A DNA stretch of 64,000 nt from NCBI RefSeq assembly GCF_007752535.1, contig NZ_CP036426.1:5766001-5830000 (forward strand), written 5' to 3'. Positions within the stretch are counted from its first letter, which is position 1; every line of letters starts with the position of its first letter. Shown piece after piece: positions 34,306 to 42,594 of this stretch. The notes under the pieces were generated by a model that worked only from the letters and a program-made list of their open reading frames with translations, was not told where the DNA came from and made no database searches. The translations under genes and the position numbers were made by a program. This DNA comes from Tautonia plasticadhaerens. GTDB taxonomy: Bacteria > Planctomycetota > Planctomycetia > Isosphaerales > Isosphaeraceae.

Positions 34306-35589
34306 ATGGGACGCATCTGGCGAAGCGTGAATCTGGGCGTCAAGAGCCTGCTGCTGCACAAGCTCCGGTCGTCCCTGACGATCCTGGGCGTGGTCTTCGG
34401 CGTCGCCGCCGTGATCATGATGCTGGCCGTCGGCGAGGGGGCGGCCCGGGACGCCCAGGAGCAGATCGCCCAGCTCGGCGCCACCAACATCATCTACCGG
34501 TCGGTCAAGCCGAGCCAGGACGCCCAGAGCCAGGGCACCGGCGGCCGCCCCTCCCGGGTGCTCAACTACGGCCTGAAGTACGAGGATTACGACCGGATCC
34601 TCGCCACCGTGCCCACCATCACCCGGGCCCTGCCGATCCGGGAGATCCGCCGGGAGGTCCGCCGGGCGAACCACGCGATCGAGGCCCGTGTGGTCGGCAC
34701 CACGCACGACTACCTGGAATTCAACCGCCTCCAGATCGAGCGCGGCCGGTTCCTGCTCCCCTCGGACAACGAGCACTACGAGAACTACTGCGTGCTCGCC
34801 GCCGAGACCGCCAGCCAGCTCTTCCCGTTCGAGAACCCGCTCCGGCAGTCGGTGAAGATCGGCAACGACTACTACACGGTGGTGGGCGTGACCCGGCGAC
34901 GCGGCTCGACGGCCGCCATCGGCGGCAGCCTCGCCGCCCAGGAGTACGACAAGGACGTCTACATCCCGCTGAACACCTGCCGGGTCCGCTTCGGCGAGCG
35001 GATCCTCTCCAGCCGGGCGGGCTCGCAGGAGGCCGAGGAGACGCAACTCTCCCAGATCACCCTGCAGGTCAGCGAGATCGAGGAGGTCCCCATCACCGCC
35101 CCGGTGATCGAGGCCGCCGTGAAGCCGTTCCACGAGGAGAAGAAGGACGTCGACATGGTGGTGCCGTACGACCTGCTGGAGCAGGCCAAGCGGCAGGCGG
35201 CCATCTTCAGCCTGGTGCTGGGCTCGATCGCGGCCATCTCGCTGATCGTCGGCGGCATCGGCATCATGAACATCATGCTGGCGACCGTGACCGAGCGGAC
35301 CCGGGAGATCGGCATCCGCCGCGCCCTGGGGGCCAAGCGTCGGGACATCACCCAGCAGTTCCTCATCGAGACGGTCGTGCTCTCGGGCATCGGCGGCCTG
35401 ATCGGCGTCGCGATCGGCGTCTTCGTCCCCCCCCTGATCACCCAGTTCTCCGAGATCAAGGCGGTGGTGACGCCGGAGTCGGTGATCCTCTCGTTCGGCG
35501 TCTCGGTGCTCGTCGGCATCGTGGCCGGGCTCTACCCGGCGAACCGGGCGGCCAAGATGGACCCGATCGAGGCCCTCCGGCACGAGTGA
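34306..35589 (+). CDS. ABC transporter permease, MacB/FtsX type
   Basis: A 427-residue permease. It has an N-terminal membrane helix (LRSSLTILGVVFGVAAVIMMLAVGEGA, about 18-44), a periplasmic domain of about 240 residues and three C-terminal helices: FSLVLGSIAAISLIVGGIGIMNIMLA, FLIETVVLSGIGGLIGVAIGVFV and SVILSFGVSVLVGIVAGLYPANRAA. The cytoplasmic segment TERTREIGIRRALGAKRRDI and the ending MDPIEALRHE are hallmarks of MacB/FtsX permeases. These pumps use mechanotransmission to expel substrates from the periplasm through TolC. It is 25 nt downstream of the ATPase gene and is the last gene of the operon. Substrate is unknown. Confidence 0.94.
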   Translation: MGRIWRSVNLGVKSLLLHKLRSSLTILGVVFGVAAVIMMLAVGEGAARDAQEQIAQLGATNIIYRSVKPSQDAQSQGTGGRPSRVLNYGLKYEDYDRILATVPTITRALPIREIRREVRRANHAIEARVVGTTHDYLEFNRLQIERGRFLLPSDNEHYENYCVLAAETASQLFPFENPLRQSVKIGNDYYTVVGVTRRRGSTAAIGGSLAAQEYDKDVYIPLNTCRVRFGERILSSRAGSQEAEETQLSQITLQVSEIEEVPITAPVIEAAVKPFHEEKKDVDMVVPYDLLEQAKRQAAIFSLVLGSIAAISLIVGGIGIMNIMLATVTERTREIGIRRALGAKRRDITQQFLIETVVLSGIGGLIGVAIGVFVPPLITQFSEIKAVVTPESVILSFGVSVLVGIVAGLYPANRAAKMDPIEALRHE

Positions 35590-35671
35590 TGCATGCCGGG
35601 CCGGGCGGCCGACGGGGGCTTGCGTCCCCGTCGGCCAGGCACTACGCTCATCCGTACGGAAACGCCCCCAG

Positions 35672-35708
35672 CCGCGACCCGGAACCTTACTCCGGGTCGC
35701 GGTCTTTT
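35672..35708 (+). terminator. Intrinsic terminator of the export operon
   Basis: A perfect 12-bp stem CCGCGACCCGGA (35672-35683) / TCCGGGTCGCGG (35691-35702) with a 7-nt loop is followed directly by TCTTTT. It is the clearest Rho-independent terminator in the window, 83 nt after the permease stop codon. Confidence 0.9.
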
Positions 35709-35858
35709 GCATTAACGTGATCGAGGTTTCCGAGATCCACCGGGCCATCTCGGTCGGCCCGGAATCTCACCCCACTTCGGCGGCGTCGGCCGCCCCGACC
35801 CGTCGTCGCTCGCCGTCCCCCGGCCGGGGGACGTCAGACGCATCAGGAGACTCGCGGC

Positions 35859-36344
35859 ATGTCCACGGACCGCATCCCCGTGTCGAAGGAAGGCTACGAG
35901 AAGAAGAAGGCCGAACTCGACCACCTGAAGAACGTCGAGATGACCAAGATCACCGAGCAAGTGGCCGAGGCTCGGGCCTTCGGGGACCTGTCCGAGAACG
36001 CCGAGTACCACGCCGCCCGGGAGAAGCAGGGGGAGCTCCAGGCCAAGATCGTCCTGCTCGAGGACCAGCTCGGCCGCGCCTACATCGTCGACCGCTCGAA
36101 CCTGCCCACCGACCGCGTCGTCTTCGGCTCGAAGGTGAAGGTGCTGGACATGGACCTCGACGACGAGGAGGAGTTCACCCTCGTCGGCCCCGGGGACGAG
36201 GACTACGACCGCAACCGGATCCTCACGAGCAGCCCGATCGGCGAGGGCCTCATCGGCAAGAAGGTGGGCGAGGTGGCCGAGATCGCCGTCCCGCAGGGGA
36301 CGATCAAGTTCAAGGTCCTGGAGATCGGCATCGGCGAGGACTGA
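35859..36344 (+). CDS. greA: Transcription elongation factor GreA
   Basis: A 161-residue Gre factor. It rescues backtracked RNA polymerase by stimulating transcript cleavage. The N-terminal coiled coil carries ARAFGDLSENAEYHAAREKQ (about residues 40-59), with the catalytic acidic pair at its tip. The C-terminal FKBP-like domain has VVFGSKVKVLDMDLDDEEEFTLVG, SSPIGEGLIGKKVGE and PQGTIKFKVLEIG. The ATG at 35859 has an AGGAG site 9 nt upstream. It follows the operon terminator and converges with the pseudouridine synthase gene. Confidence 0.97.
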   Translation: MSTDRIPVSKEGYEKKKAELDHLKNVEMTKITEQVAEARAFGDLSENAEYHAAREKQGELQAKIVLLEDQLGRAYIVDRSNLPTDRVVFGSKVKVLDMDLDDEEEFTLVGPGDEDYDRNRILTSSPIGEGLIGKKVGEVAEIAVPQGTIKFKVLEIGIGED

Positions 36345-36360
36345 GCGACGCCCCCGGCGT

Positions 36361-37083
36361 TCAGTCCCCGGGCGGCGTGAACCCGGCCTCCGACCAGTGC
36401 CCCGGCACCGGGGCCCGGAATGAAAGCTCGGTCCGGAGCATGGGGTGCCGGATCGCCAGCGACCGCGAATGCAAGGCGATCCCGACCGGGAAGGCCCGGT
36501 CGGAGCCGTACGCCCGGTCCCCCAGGATCGGCCACCCCCGGGACGACGCCTGGACCCGGAGCTGATGCGTCCGGCCGGTCCTCGGCCAGAGCCTGAGCCA
36601 GGAGCAGCCCTCGGGGGCGGCGCCCGGCGGCTCGACCCGGTAGCGGGTGAGCGCGTGTCGGGCCCGGGGGGCGTCGGCGAGGCAGACCTGGACCACCGGC
36701 CCGAGGCCGGTGTCCTCCTCGCAGAGCCAGTCGTCCCAGAGCCCTTCGGGGGGGGCCGGACGGCCGGGGACGATCGCCCAGTACTGCTTCTCGACCTCCC
36801 GCCCGGAGAACTGCTCGTGCAGGCGACGGGCGGCCTTGGGCGTCTTGCCCCAGATCATCACGCCCGAGACGGGCCGGTCGAGCCGGTGGACGGCGGCGAG
36901 GTAGACCTCGTCCGGGCCCTGCGGCGCGAGGTAGCCGCGGAGCACCCCTTCCAGGCTTATCCCCTCCCTCGGGCGCCCCTGGGTGAGCATGCCCGCCGGC
37001 TTGACCACGACGAGGCAATGGACGTCCTCGTAGAGGATCGTCGGGGTCGGCGTCGATGGCGTGTCGGGGTCGGTTGGGGCCAT
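36361..37083 (-). CDS. RluA-family pseudouridine synthase
   Basis: A 240-residue enzyme that isomerises uridine to pseudouridine in RNA. The catalytic Asp is in HRLDRPVSGVMIWGKT (about residues 66-81), preceded by VVVKPAGMLTQG. LWPRTGRTHQLRVQASSRG is the second family motif, followed by ILGDRAYGS. There is no N-terminal S4 domain, so it resembles short RluA/RluC-like or TruC-like members. The rRNA or tRNA target cannot be deduced. The ATG at 37083 gives the normal family start. Confidence 0.92.
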   Translation of the reverse strand: MAPTDPDTPSTPTPTILYEDVHCLVVVKPAGMLTQGRPREGISLEGVLRGYLAPQGPDEVYLAAVHRLDRPVSGVMIWGKTPKAARRLHEQFSGREVEKQYWAIVPGRPAPPEGLWDDWLCEEDTGLGPVVQVCLADAPRARHALTRYRVEPPGAAPEGCSWLRLWPRTGRTHQLRVQASSRGWPILGDRAYGSDRAFPVGIALHSRSLAIRHPMLRTELSFRAPVPGHWSEAGFTPPGD

Positions 37084-37189
37084 TAGGGGTGGGATCGACC
37101 AGGGGGGCGCCCCCGCGATCGGTCGCGAGGAGACACCCCCCGGACGGGTACCTCGGGTCGGGGTCCGGCCCTCGGGGGGCCGGTCGGGG

Positions 37190-37777
37190 TCAAGGCATCG
37201 GGGGCAGGTCGCCGGGGACCGGGGGCGCCGTGATGCCGCCGTCGATGGCGGGCAGGTCGGCCGGGCCCGCCGAGTAGGAGGAGCCGAAATCGGAGACGTC
37301 GGCCGGCCCGGCGGCCATCCCGGCGCTCATGGGGTCGTATCCCGACGCCGACGAGGGAGACGCGAAGACCCCGGCGGAGGAGGCCGACGGGTCGTAGGAC
37401 ATCGGGGCGGTCGATGCCGACGGGGAGGCGCCGTAGGGCGACCCGGCCGGGTCGGCATAGGCGTCGGCCCCGGCCGGGGCCGCGTACGGGTCATACCCGC
37501 CGGCGACGGGGTCGTACGAGCCGGAGGTCGGGGCCGCGGCGGGGTCGTAGCTGCCGGCGGCCGCCCCGTAGGGGCTGCCCGCGTAGGGGTCGATCGCAGT
37601 CGGGTCGAGCGCGGGGGCGGCGTAGCCGGCCTCGGGCACGGCGGCCCCGCCGTCGGAATAGTGGGTCGGCGGCGGGACCCGGAGGTTCCGGTCGCGACAC
37701 CCCGTAGCGGCCAAGATCAGGGCCATGCCGCCCAGGGCGACCAGGCCTCGCTGCATCAGAAGCCGATCCATCGGCAT
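37190..37777 (-). CDS. Low-complexity lipoprotein rich in Tyr-Asp-Pro
   Basis: A 195-residue protein with a lipoprotein signal: LVALGGMALILAATGC, with the lipidation Cys at about residue 27. The mature part is almost entirely Ala/Gly/Ser/Pro/Tyr/Asp, with repeated YDP, SYDP and PYGA words. No folded domain is apparent. A purine-rich AGGAAGGGAGGGA site immediately precedes the ATG at 37777. Its closest neighbours, the pseudouridine synthase downstream and superoxide dismutase upstream, give no functional clue. I infer an envelope-anchored disordered protein. Confidence 0.7.
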   Translation of the reverse strand: MPMDRLLMQRGLVALGGMALILAATGCRDRNLRVPPPTHYSDGGAAVPEAGYAAPALDPTAIDPYAGSPYGAAAGSYDPAAAPTSGSYDPVAGGYDPYAAPAGADAYADPAGSPYGASPSASTAPMSYDPSASSAGVFASPSSASGYDPMSAGMAAGPADVSDFGSSYSAGPADLPAIDGGITAPPVPGDLPPMP

Positions 37778-38076
37778 TCCCTCCCTTCCTGAATGGCGCC
37801 GGGCGGGCGAAGCACCCCGAAGACGGAAGCCGGTCGGGGGCGTCGAGCGTCCCGGTTCGCCCGGGCCGGGCGGGTGTCGATCGGAGGGAGCGGCTCGGTC
37901 GAGCGAGCGTCAACGGGGCCCGGGGCGTCACGGACGTGGAACCTCCCCGGACGGGTCCGACCCGCGGGGCGATCGGGATCATAGCCGATCCTCCCCGGCG
38001 GTCAAGCCGGGCCGCCCCGCCCCCCCGAGGCGGGGGGCGGGGCCCGGTGATCGGGTCGGACCGCCCGGGGGGACGA
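37778..38076. other. Intergenic region upstream of the lipoprotein gene, with SOD terminator-like hairpin
   Basis: This stretch of about 300 nt holds the 38007-38047 hairpin on its right side. The rest is G+C-rich without recognised motifs. It must contain the lipoprotein promoter, but no clear hexamer pair was seen. Confidence 0.4.
38007..38047 (-). terminator. Very G+C-rich hairpin downstream of the superoxide dismutase gene
   Basis: CCGGGCC followed by GCCCCGCCCCCC pairs with GGGGGGCGGGG followed by CCCGG across a short loop, with one bulge. It lies 30 nt past the SOD stop codon on the transcribed strand. There is no U-tract, so it is a strong structure but not a canonical intrinsic terminator. 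Confidence 0.5.
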
Positions 38077-38694
38077 TTAGCCCTTGGCGGCCCGGAAACG
38101 GCGGTCGACCTCGTCCCAGTTGATCGTGTTCCACCAGGCGGCGACGTAGTCGGGCCGCTTGTTCTGGTACTTCAGGTAGTAGGCATGCTCCCAGACGTCG
38201 AGGCCGAGGATGGGGGTCCCCGAGCCGTCCATCAGGGGGTTGTCCTGGTTCGGGGTGGAGGTGATGGCGAGCTTGCCCCCCTTCACCACCAGCCAGGCCC
38301 AGCCGGAGCCGAATCGGCCGGCGGCGGCCTTGGAGAACTCGTCCTTGAAGGCGTCGAAGCCGCCGAAGGCGTCGTCGATCGCCTGGGCCACCGCCCCGGT
38401 CGGCGGGCCGCCGCCTCCCGGCTTCATGATCGTCCAGAAGAGGGAATGGTTGGCGTGGCCCCCGCCGTTATTCCGGACGGCCCCCCGGGCCGACTCGGGC
38501 AGGGCGTCCAGGTCGGAGATCAACTCCTCGATCGGCTTCCCCTGGTGGTCGGGGTGATCCTTCAGGGCGTCGTTGAGCTTGGTGACGTAGGTGTTGTGGT
38601 GTTTGCCGTGGTGGATCTCCATCGTCTGGGCGTCGATGTTCGGCTCCAGGGCGTTGGAGGGGTAGGGCAGCGGCGGCAGGCTGTACTCGGCCAT
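38077..38694 (-). CDS. Superoxide dismutase, Fe/Mn family
   Basis: A 205-residue cytoplasmic-type enzyme that dismutates superoxide. Metal ligands are visible: the first His in [14 protein letters not shown] (about residues 24-37), the second in [11 protein letters not shown] (about 74-84), and Asp and His in [20 protein letters not shown] (about 163-182). There is no signal peptide. Length is normal for the family. Mn versus Fe use cannot be decided with certainty by eye. The gene is monocistronic. Confidence 0.96.
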   Translation of the reverse strand: MAEYSLPPLPYPSNALEPNIDAQTMEIHHGKHHNTYVTKLNDALKDHPDHQGKPIEELISDLDALPESARGAVRNNGGGHANHSLFWTIMKPGGGGPPTGAVAQAIDDAFGGFDAFKDEFSKAAAGRFGSGWAWLVVKGGKLAITSTPNQDNPLMDGSGTPILGLDVWEHAYYLKYQNKRPDYVAAWWNTINWDEVDRRFRAAKG

Positions 38695-39119
38695 GGGTGT
38701 CGTTCCTCTGGAGTGGCAAGAAATCTCGGCTTCGGGAGGCCTCGCGTGGACCTCGACCCGGGCGGCGTCGACCTCGACCCGGGCCCGTGTCCGACCCCTC
38801 GATGCTCATGGCATGCCGGGACGCCTCGATCGCCCGTACCTTACCACAGCGGGACTCGGGCCTACAGGCCGTCGAACGTCCGGGGCGGCCACCCCGCCGG
38901 GCGGCCCCGGGCCCGGACGCCGCAGGCCCCCGATTCGACCTCACGACACATCCATCCATCGCGATCGGATCGGGGGCCGACGCTTGACCAGGCCCCCAGT
39001 CGCCGGTAAGACTGTTGATAGATCGAACGAGCCAATTTCTCGACGGCCGATCCCCGGGCCGTCCGATCCGTCCTCCCGGATCGTTTGACCGATCTCCTCC
39101 TGTCACTCGGAGCGGCTTG
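38695..39119. other. Divergent intergenic region between superoxide dismutase and adaptor genes
   Basis: This 425-nt region contains a 15-nt direct repeat GACCTCGACCCGGGC at 38749-38763 and 38770-38784, spaced 21 nt start to start, in front of the superoxide dismutase gene. A candidate promoter for the adaptor gene is at 38984-39012 (separate entry). No coding sequence is supported. Confidence 0.45.
38984..39012 (+). promoter_or_regulatory. Possible promoter of the orphan adaptor gene
   Basis: TTGACC (5 of 6 to the -35 consensus) is followed by a 17-nt spacer and TAAGAC (weak -10, 3 of 6). It predicts a leader of about 100 nt before the ATG at 39120. Confidence 0.35.
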
Positions 39120-41135
39120 ATGTCGACGGGCGCCCCCCCCACGGTCGTCACGCGTGCGCCGCATCCCCGGCCCTCCCGCCGGCGATCGACGTTCGTCCGC
39201 CTGGTCGTGGCCCTCGTCCTACTGGGGTCGGCCGGCGCCGCGGCCTTCGCCTTCCGAAACCAGATCAGCTCGATGCCCCTGCTGGCGGCGGACGACGATC
39301 GGGGGTTGCCCAGCGTCCTGGTCGATCAGGGGACGATCCGTTCCTACCTCGTCGAGAGCGGGTCGCTGGAGAGCGCCAACAATACCACGATTTATTGCGA
39401 GGTCGAGGCCCTGCTCGGCACCGTCGGCGGCCCGGACGGCGGCTCGATGGGTGGGCGGGGCGGCGGCGGGGGGGGCGGCGGATCTTCCCGGGGTTCGGGC
39501 GGCACTTCGGGAGGGACGCGCGGCGGGACGTCCTCGACGGGAGGGGTCGGCGGGACCGGGGGAACGGGAGGGATCGGCGGGACCGGGGGAACGGGAGGGG
39601 CCGGCGGTACGGGAGCCGCCGGGGGAATGGGTGGCTCGGGCGGGGCCTCGGGGGGAAGTGGGGGTAGGGGCGGCTCGGGCGGCGGCTCTGGTGGGGGCGG
39701 GGGCGGCGCGGGCGGCGGCGGCGGCGGAATGGGAGGTGGCTCCCAAGCTTCGGCCCTCGCGGATCGACCGAATATCCGCAGCTTCTCCTTCCGCGCCACC
39801 CCTCATATGCCCTTGAATCCGGGAGGGATGTCCGGCTCCGGCAGCTCGACGACGATCGCGACCCTGGGCGGAGCCGGTGGCGGCGGAGGTAGCGGCGGCG
39901 GCGGAGGCGGCGGTCGAGGCGACGAGGAAAATGAGCGGGCCGGGGCGACTCGGATCATCTGGATCATCGACGAGGGCAGCCGGGTCGAGCCCGGTACGCT
40001 CGTCTGCGAACTGGACAGCGCCGCCTTCTTCGACGAGCTCCAGTTGCAGCGGATCCGACACGCCCAGGCGCTCTCCTCGGTCGTGCAGGCCGAGACGATC
40101 CTCCAGGTCGCCGAGATCGAACTCCGGGAATACCGCGACGGCATCTACCCGCAGGACATCAAGCTCGTCGAGCAATACCTCACCAATTGCCGGACCAAGC
40201 AGCAGGAGGCCAAGCTGACCTACGAGTGGGCGCTGGACCTCAATCGCAAGGGCCTCAACTCCGACTCCCAACTCCTCGGCGACCGATTGCTGCTGGAGCA
40301 GTGGCAGATCGAGCTGGAGAACGCCCGGGAGATGCAGCGCCGCCTCATCGACTACACCGGCCGTCGGATCATCACGAGTCTCGAGGCCAAGGTCGAGGCG
40401 GTGAAGGCCGACCTGTTGAGCCAGAAGGCCGCCTTCCAGGTCGAGGACGATCGGCTCAAGCGGCTGGAGCGGGCGATCGCCAATTGCAAGCTCTACGCCC
40501 CGGCCACCGGGGTGGTCGTCTACGCCCGCAACACCAACTCCTGGGGCAGCGTCGAGGACGAGATCGCGGAAGGCTCCACCGTCCGGGAGAACCAGGCCGT
40601 CATCCAGCTGCCCGACCCGGACAACATGCAGGTCCTGGTCAAGATCAACGAGTCCAAGATCAACTCGGTGAGGGAGGGGATGGAGGCGTCGATCCGGATC
40701 GACGCCTTCCCCGACCGTCCCCTCCGGGGCGTGGTCAAGGAGATCAAGCCGATCCCGGTGCCGGCCAACATCGTCTCCGACGTGAAGCTCTACAACGCCA
40801 CGGTGGTCATCACCGGGGGCTTCGAGGGCCTCCGCCCTGGGCTCAGCGCCGAGGTGGCGTTCCACCTGGGGGAGCGGTCCGAGGTGACCAGGGTCCCGCT
40901 CCAGGCGATCCGGTGGGTCGAGCAGACCCCCTTCGCGGCGATCTCGTCCCGAGACGGCAGCGTCACCTGGAAGAAGCTCGACGTCGGCCTGAGGAACCCG
41001 GTCTATGCCGAGATCCTGGGCGGCCTGGAGCCCGGCGACCGGATCGTGGCCGACCCCCTGGCCCTGCCGGCCCCCGACTACGCCGCCCCGCCGGACGGTG
41101 CGCGGATCGCCCTGGCCCCCCCGGCGGGGGGGTGA
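39120..41135 (+). CDS. Orphan HlyD-type adaptor with large glycine-rich insertion
   Basis: A 671-residue membrane fusion protein paralogous to the adaptor at 31489. I use the ATG at 39120 (MSTGAPPTVVTRAPH), just before a basic stretch and a membrane helix (about 26-45). The first lipoyl half ends at IYCEVEALLG (about residue 100). It resumes at TRIIWIIDEGSRVEPGTLVCELD (about 277-299, in two pieces). The intervening roughly 175 residues are mostly Gly/Ser/Thr, including a 9-residue unit duplicated exactly at nucleotide level (27 nt, 39547-39573 and 39574-39600). The rest is normal: a coiled coil (about 305-450) with the shared word GIYPQD, LYAPATGVVVYAR, then the barrel. No transporter, ATPase or TolC gene is adjacent. 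The partner pump is unknown. Confidence 0.85.
   Translation: MSTGAPPTVVTRAPHPRPSRRRSTFVRLVVALVLLGSAGAAAFAFRNQISSMPLLAADDDRGLPSVLVDQGTIRSYLVESGSLESANNTTIYCEVEALLGTVGGPDGGSMGGRGGGGGGGGSSRGSGGTSGGTRGGTSSTGGVGGTGGTGGIGGTGGTGGAGGTGAAGGMGGSGGASGGSGGRGGSGGGSGGGGGGAGGGGGGMGGGSQASALADRPNIRSFSFRATPHMPLNPGGMSGSGSSTTIATLGGAGGGGGSGGGGGGGRGDEENERAGATRIIWIIDEGSRVEPGTLVCELDSAAFFDELQLQRIRHAQALSSVVQAETILQVAEIELREYRDGIYPQDIKLVEQYLTNCRTKQQEAKLTYEWALDLNRKGLNSDSQLLGDRLLLEQWQIELENAREMQRRLIDYTGRRIITSLEAKVEAVKADLLSQKAAFQVEDDRLKRLERAIANCKLYAPATGVVVYARNTNSWGSVEDEIAEGSTVRENQAVIQLPDPDNMQVLVKINESKINSVREGMEASIRIDAFPDRPLRGVVKEIKPIPVPANIVSDVKLYNATVVITGGFEGLRPGLSAEVAFHLGERSEVTRVPLQAIRWVEQTPFAAISSRDGSVTWKKLDVGLRNPVYAEILGGLEPGDRIVADPLALPAPDYAAPPDGARIALAPPAGG
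39547..39600 (+). repeat. Perfect 27-nt tandem duplication inside the adaptor gene
   Basis: Two consecutive 27-nt units beginning TCGGCGGGACCGGGGGAACG are identical except for the last base. They encode a nine-residue Gly/Thr/Ile-rich repeat within the glycine-rich insert. This suggests recent slippage-type expansion. Confidence 0.8.
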
Positions 41136-41171
41136 CCGCGGCCGCCCGGCCGTCGGGGATCCCTTGGGATC

Positions 41172-42428
41172 TCAGGGGACGTAGGGCACGGCCAACGCAT
41201 GCTCGGGGTGGACGTCGAGGTAGCGTCGGACCCGGTCTACTCGGGTCATCGCCTCCGGCAGGAACGCGAGGGCCCGGTCGATCTGCTCGTCGGGCTCGGC
41301 GCAACTGAACCGGAGGAATCCGGCCCCCTCCGGCCCGAAGCATTCGCCGCCGAGGCAGGCGACCCCGAAGCGGTCGTCGGCCCCTTGCAGCAGGTACATC
41401 GCCAGGCCGTGTGAGGTCAGGCCCAGGCGATTGCAGGCCTGCCGGACGTCCGGGAAGACGTAGAAGGTGCCCGCCGGCCGGTCGACGGAGACGCCCTCGA
41501 TCGTCGCCAGGCCGTCGGAGAGGCGCTCGACCTTGCGGCGGAAGCGCCCCATGTACTCGTCCCTCGTCTCGGCGTCCCGCTCCAGGGCGGCCACCGCGCC
41601 GAGCTGGGCGAACGGCGGGCTGCAGGAGGACGAGGTGTTGATCAGCTTCCCCATCGCCTGGATCACGTCCGGGTGGGCGACCGCGAAGCCGATCCGCCAG
41701 CCGCTCATGCTGTAGGACTTGCTCATCGTGTACGCGGCGACGACGTGCTCCATCATCCCCGGTCGGGAGAGCAGCGACTCGTGGGTCCCCTCCCAGACCA
41801 TGTGGCAGTATGGCTCATCCGAGAGGACCACCAGCTCCGTGCCCCGGACCAAGTCGGCGATCGCGTCGAGGTCAGCCCCGGTCGCCACGCCGCCGGTGGG
41901 GTTGTGGGGGGAATTGAGGATGACGGCCCGGGGGCGATGGTCCTCCCGGAGGAAGGCGGCGACGTGCTCGGCCCGGGGGCGGAAGCGGTCCTCGGCCCGG
42001 AGCGGGACCACGACCGGCCTGGCCCCCACCCGATTGAGGTTCGGCACGTAGGTCGGGAACTGGGGGCCGAAGATCAAGACCCCGTCGTCGGGCTCCATCA
42101 GCGCCTCGGCGAAGTACGTCTCGAAGGGCTTGGCCCCGGACGCGACGATCACGTGATCCGCGTCGGCCTCGATGCCGAATTCCCCCACGAATCCCGCCGC
42201 GGCCCTGCGAAGCTCCGGCAGCCCGAGGCTGGGGCAGTATCCGGTCCGGTTCTCCTGGATCGCCCGGATGCCCGCCTCCTTGGCGTTCGGCGTGCTCGGG
42301 AACGGGCTGTCGCCGATCTCCAGCTCGACCACCTCCTTGCCGGTCGCCTTGAGCGACCGGGCGACGGCCAGGACGCTGAAGGCCGTCTCGGTGGTCAGGT
42401 TCCGGGCCAGGGAGCTGAGGCGGGGCAT
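41172..42428 (-). CDS. Class I/II pyridoxal-phosphate aminotransferase
   Basis: A 418-residue fold-type I aminotransferase. I chose the ATG at 42428 (MPRLSSLARNLTTETAFSVL); the longer open frame upstream is Arg/Pro-rich. Motifs are VIVASGAKPFETYF (PLP phosphate region), NSPHNPTGGV (Asn plus Pro), LSDEPYCHMVW (Asp/Tyr pair) and the Schiff-base lysine in YTMSKSYSMSGWRIGF (about residue 240). The carboxylate-binding Arg is in GFLRFSCAEPDE near the C-terminus. This pattern fits aspartate aminotransferase-like enzymes. The amino donor and product are not determinable from context. Confidence 0.92.
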   Translation of the reverse strand: MPRLSSLARNLTTETAFSVLAVARSLKATGKEVVELEIGDSPFPSTPNAKEAGIRAIQENRTGYCPSLGLPELRRAAAGFVGEFGIEADADHVIVASGAKPFETYFAEALMEPDDGVLIFGPQFPTYVPNLNRVGARPVVVPLRAEDRFRPRAEHVAAFLREDHRPRAVILNSPHNPTGGVATGADLDAIADLVRGTELVVLSDEPYCHMVWEGTHESLLSRPGMMEHVVAAYTMSKSYSMSGWRIGFAVAHPDVIQAMGKLINTSSSCSPPFAQLGAVAALERDAETRDEYMGRFRRKVERLSDGLATIEGVSVDRPAGTFYVFPDVRQACNRLGLTSHGLAMYLLQGADDRFGVACLGGECFGPEGAGFLRFSCAEPDEQIDRALAFLPEAMTRVDRVRRYLDVHPEHALAVPYVP

Positions 42429-42594
42429 GGGAAGGACATCCGGGTCGGGGAGGCGGGTCTCGGGTTCGCTCCGCGCAGGGAAGCGGCCCCTGCCGGCCCT
42501 CTGGGAGGGGACCGGCCCGGGGCCGCGCTCGATTCTCGATGGATCCGACCGGTGGGGCAAGTCCCCCGCCCCGGCCCGGCCCGCAGGGCCCGGG

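Noticed and set aside
39417-39944. Sequence artefact in the glycine-rich stretch
   Set aside because: The frame stays open for the whole adaptor and the domains on both sides are in the same frame, so the insert is taken as real.
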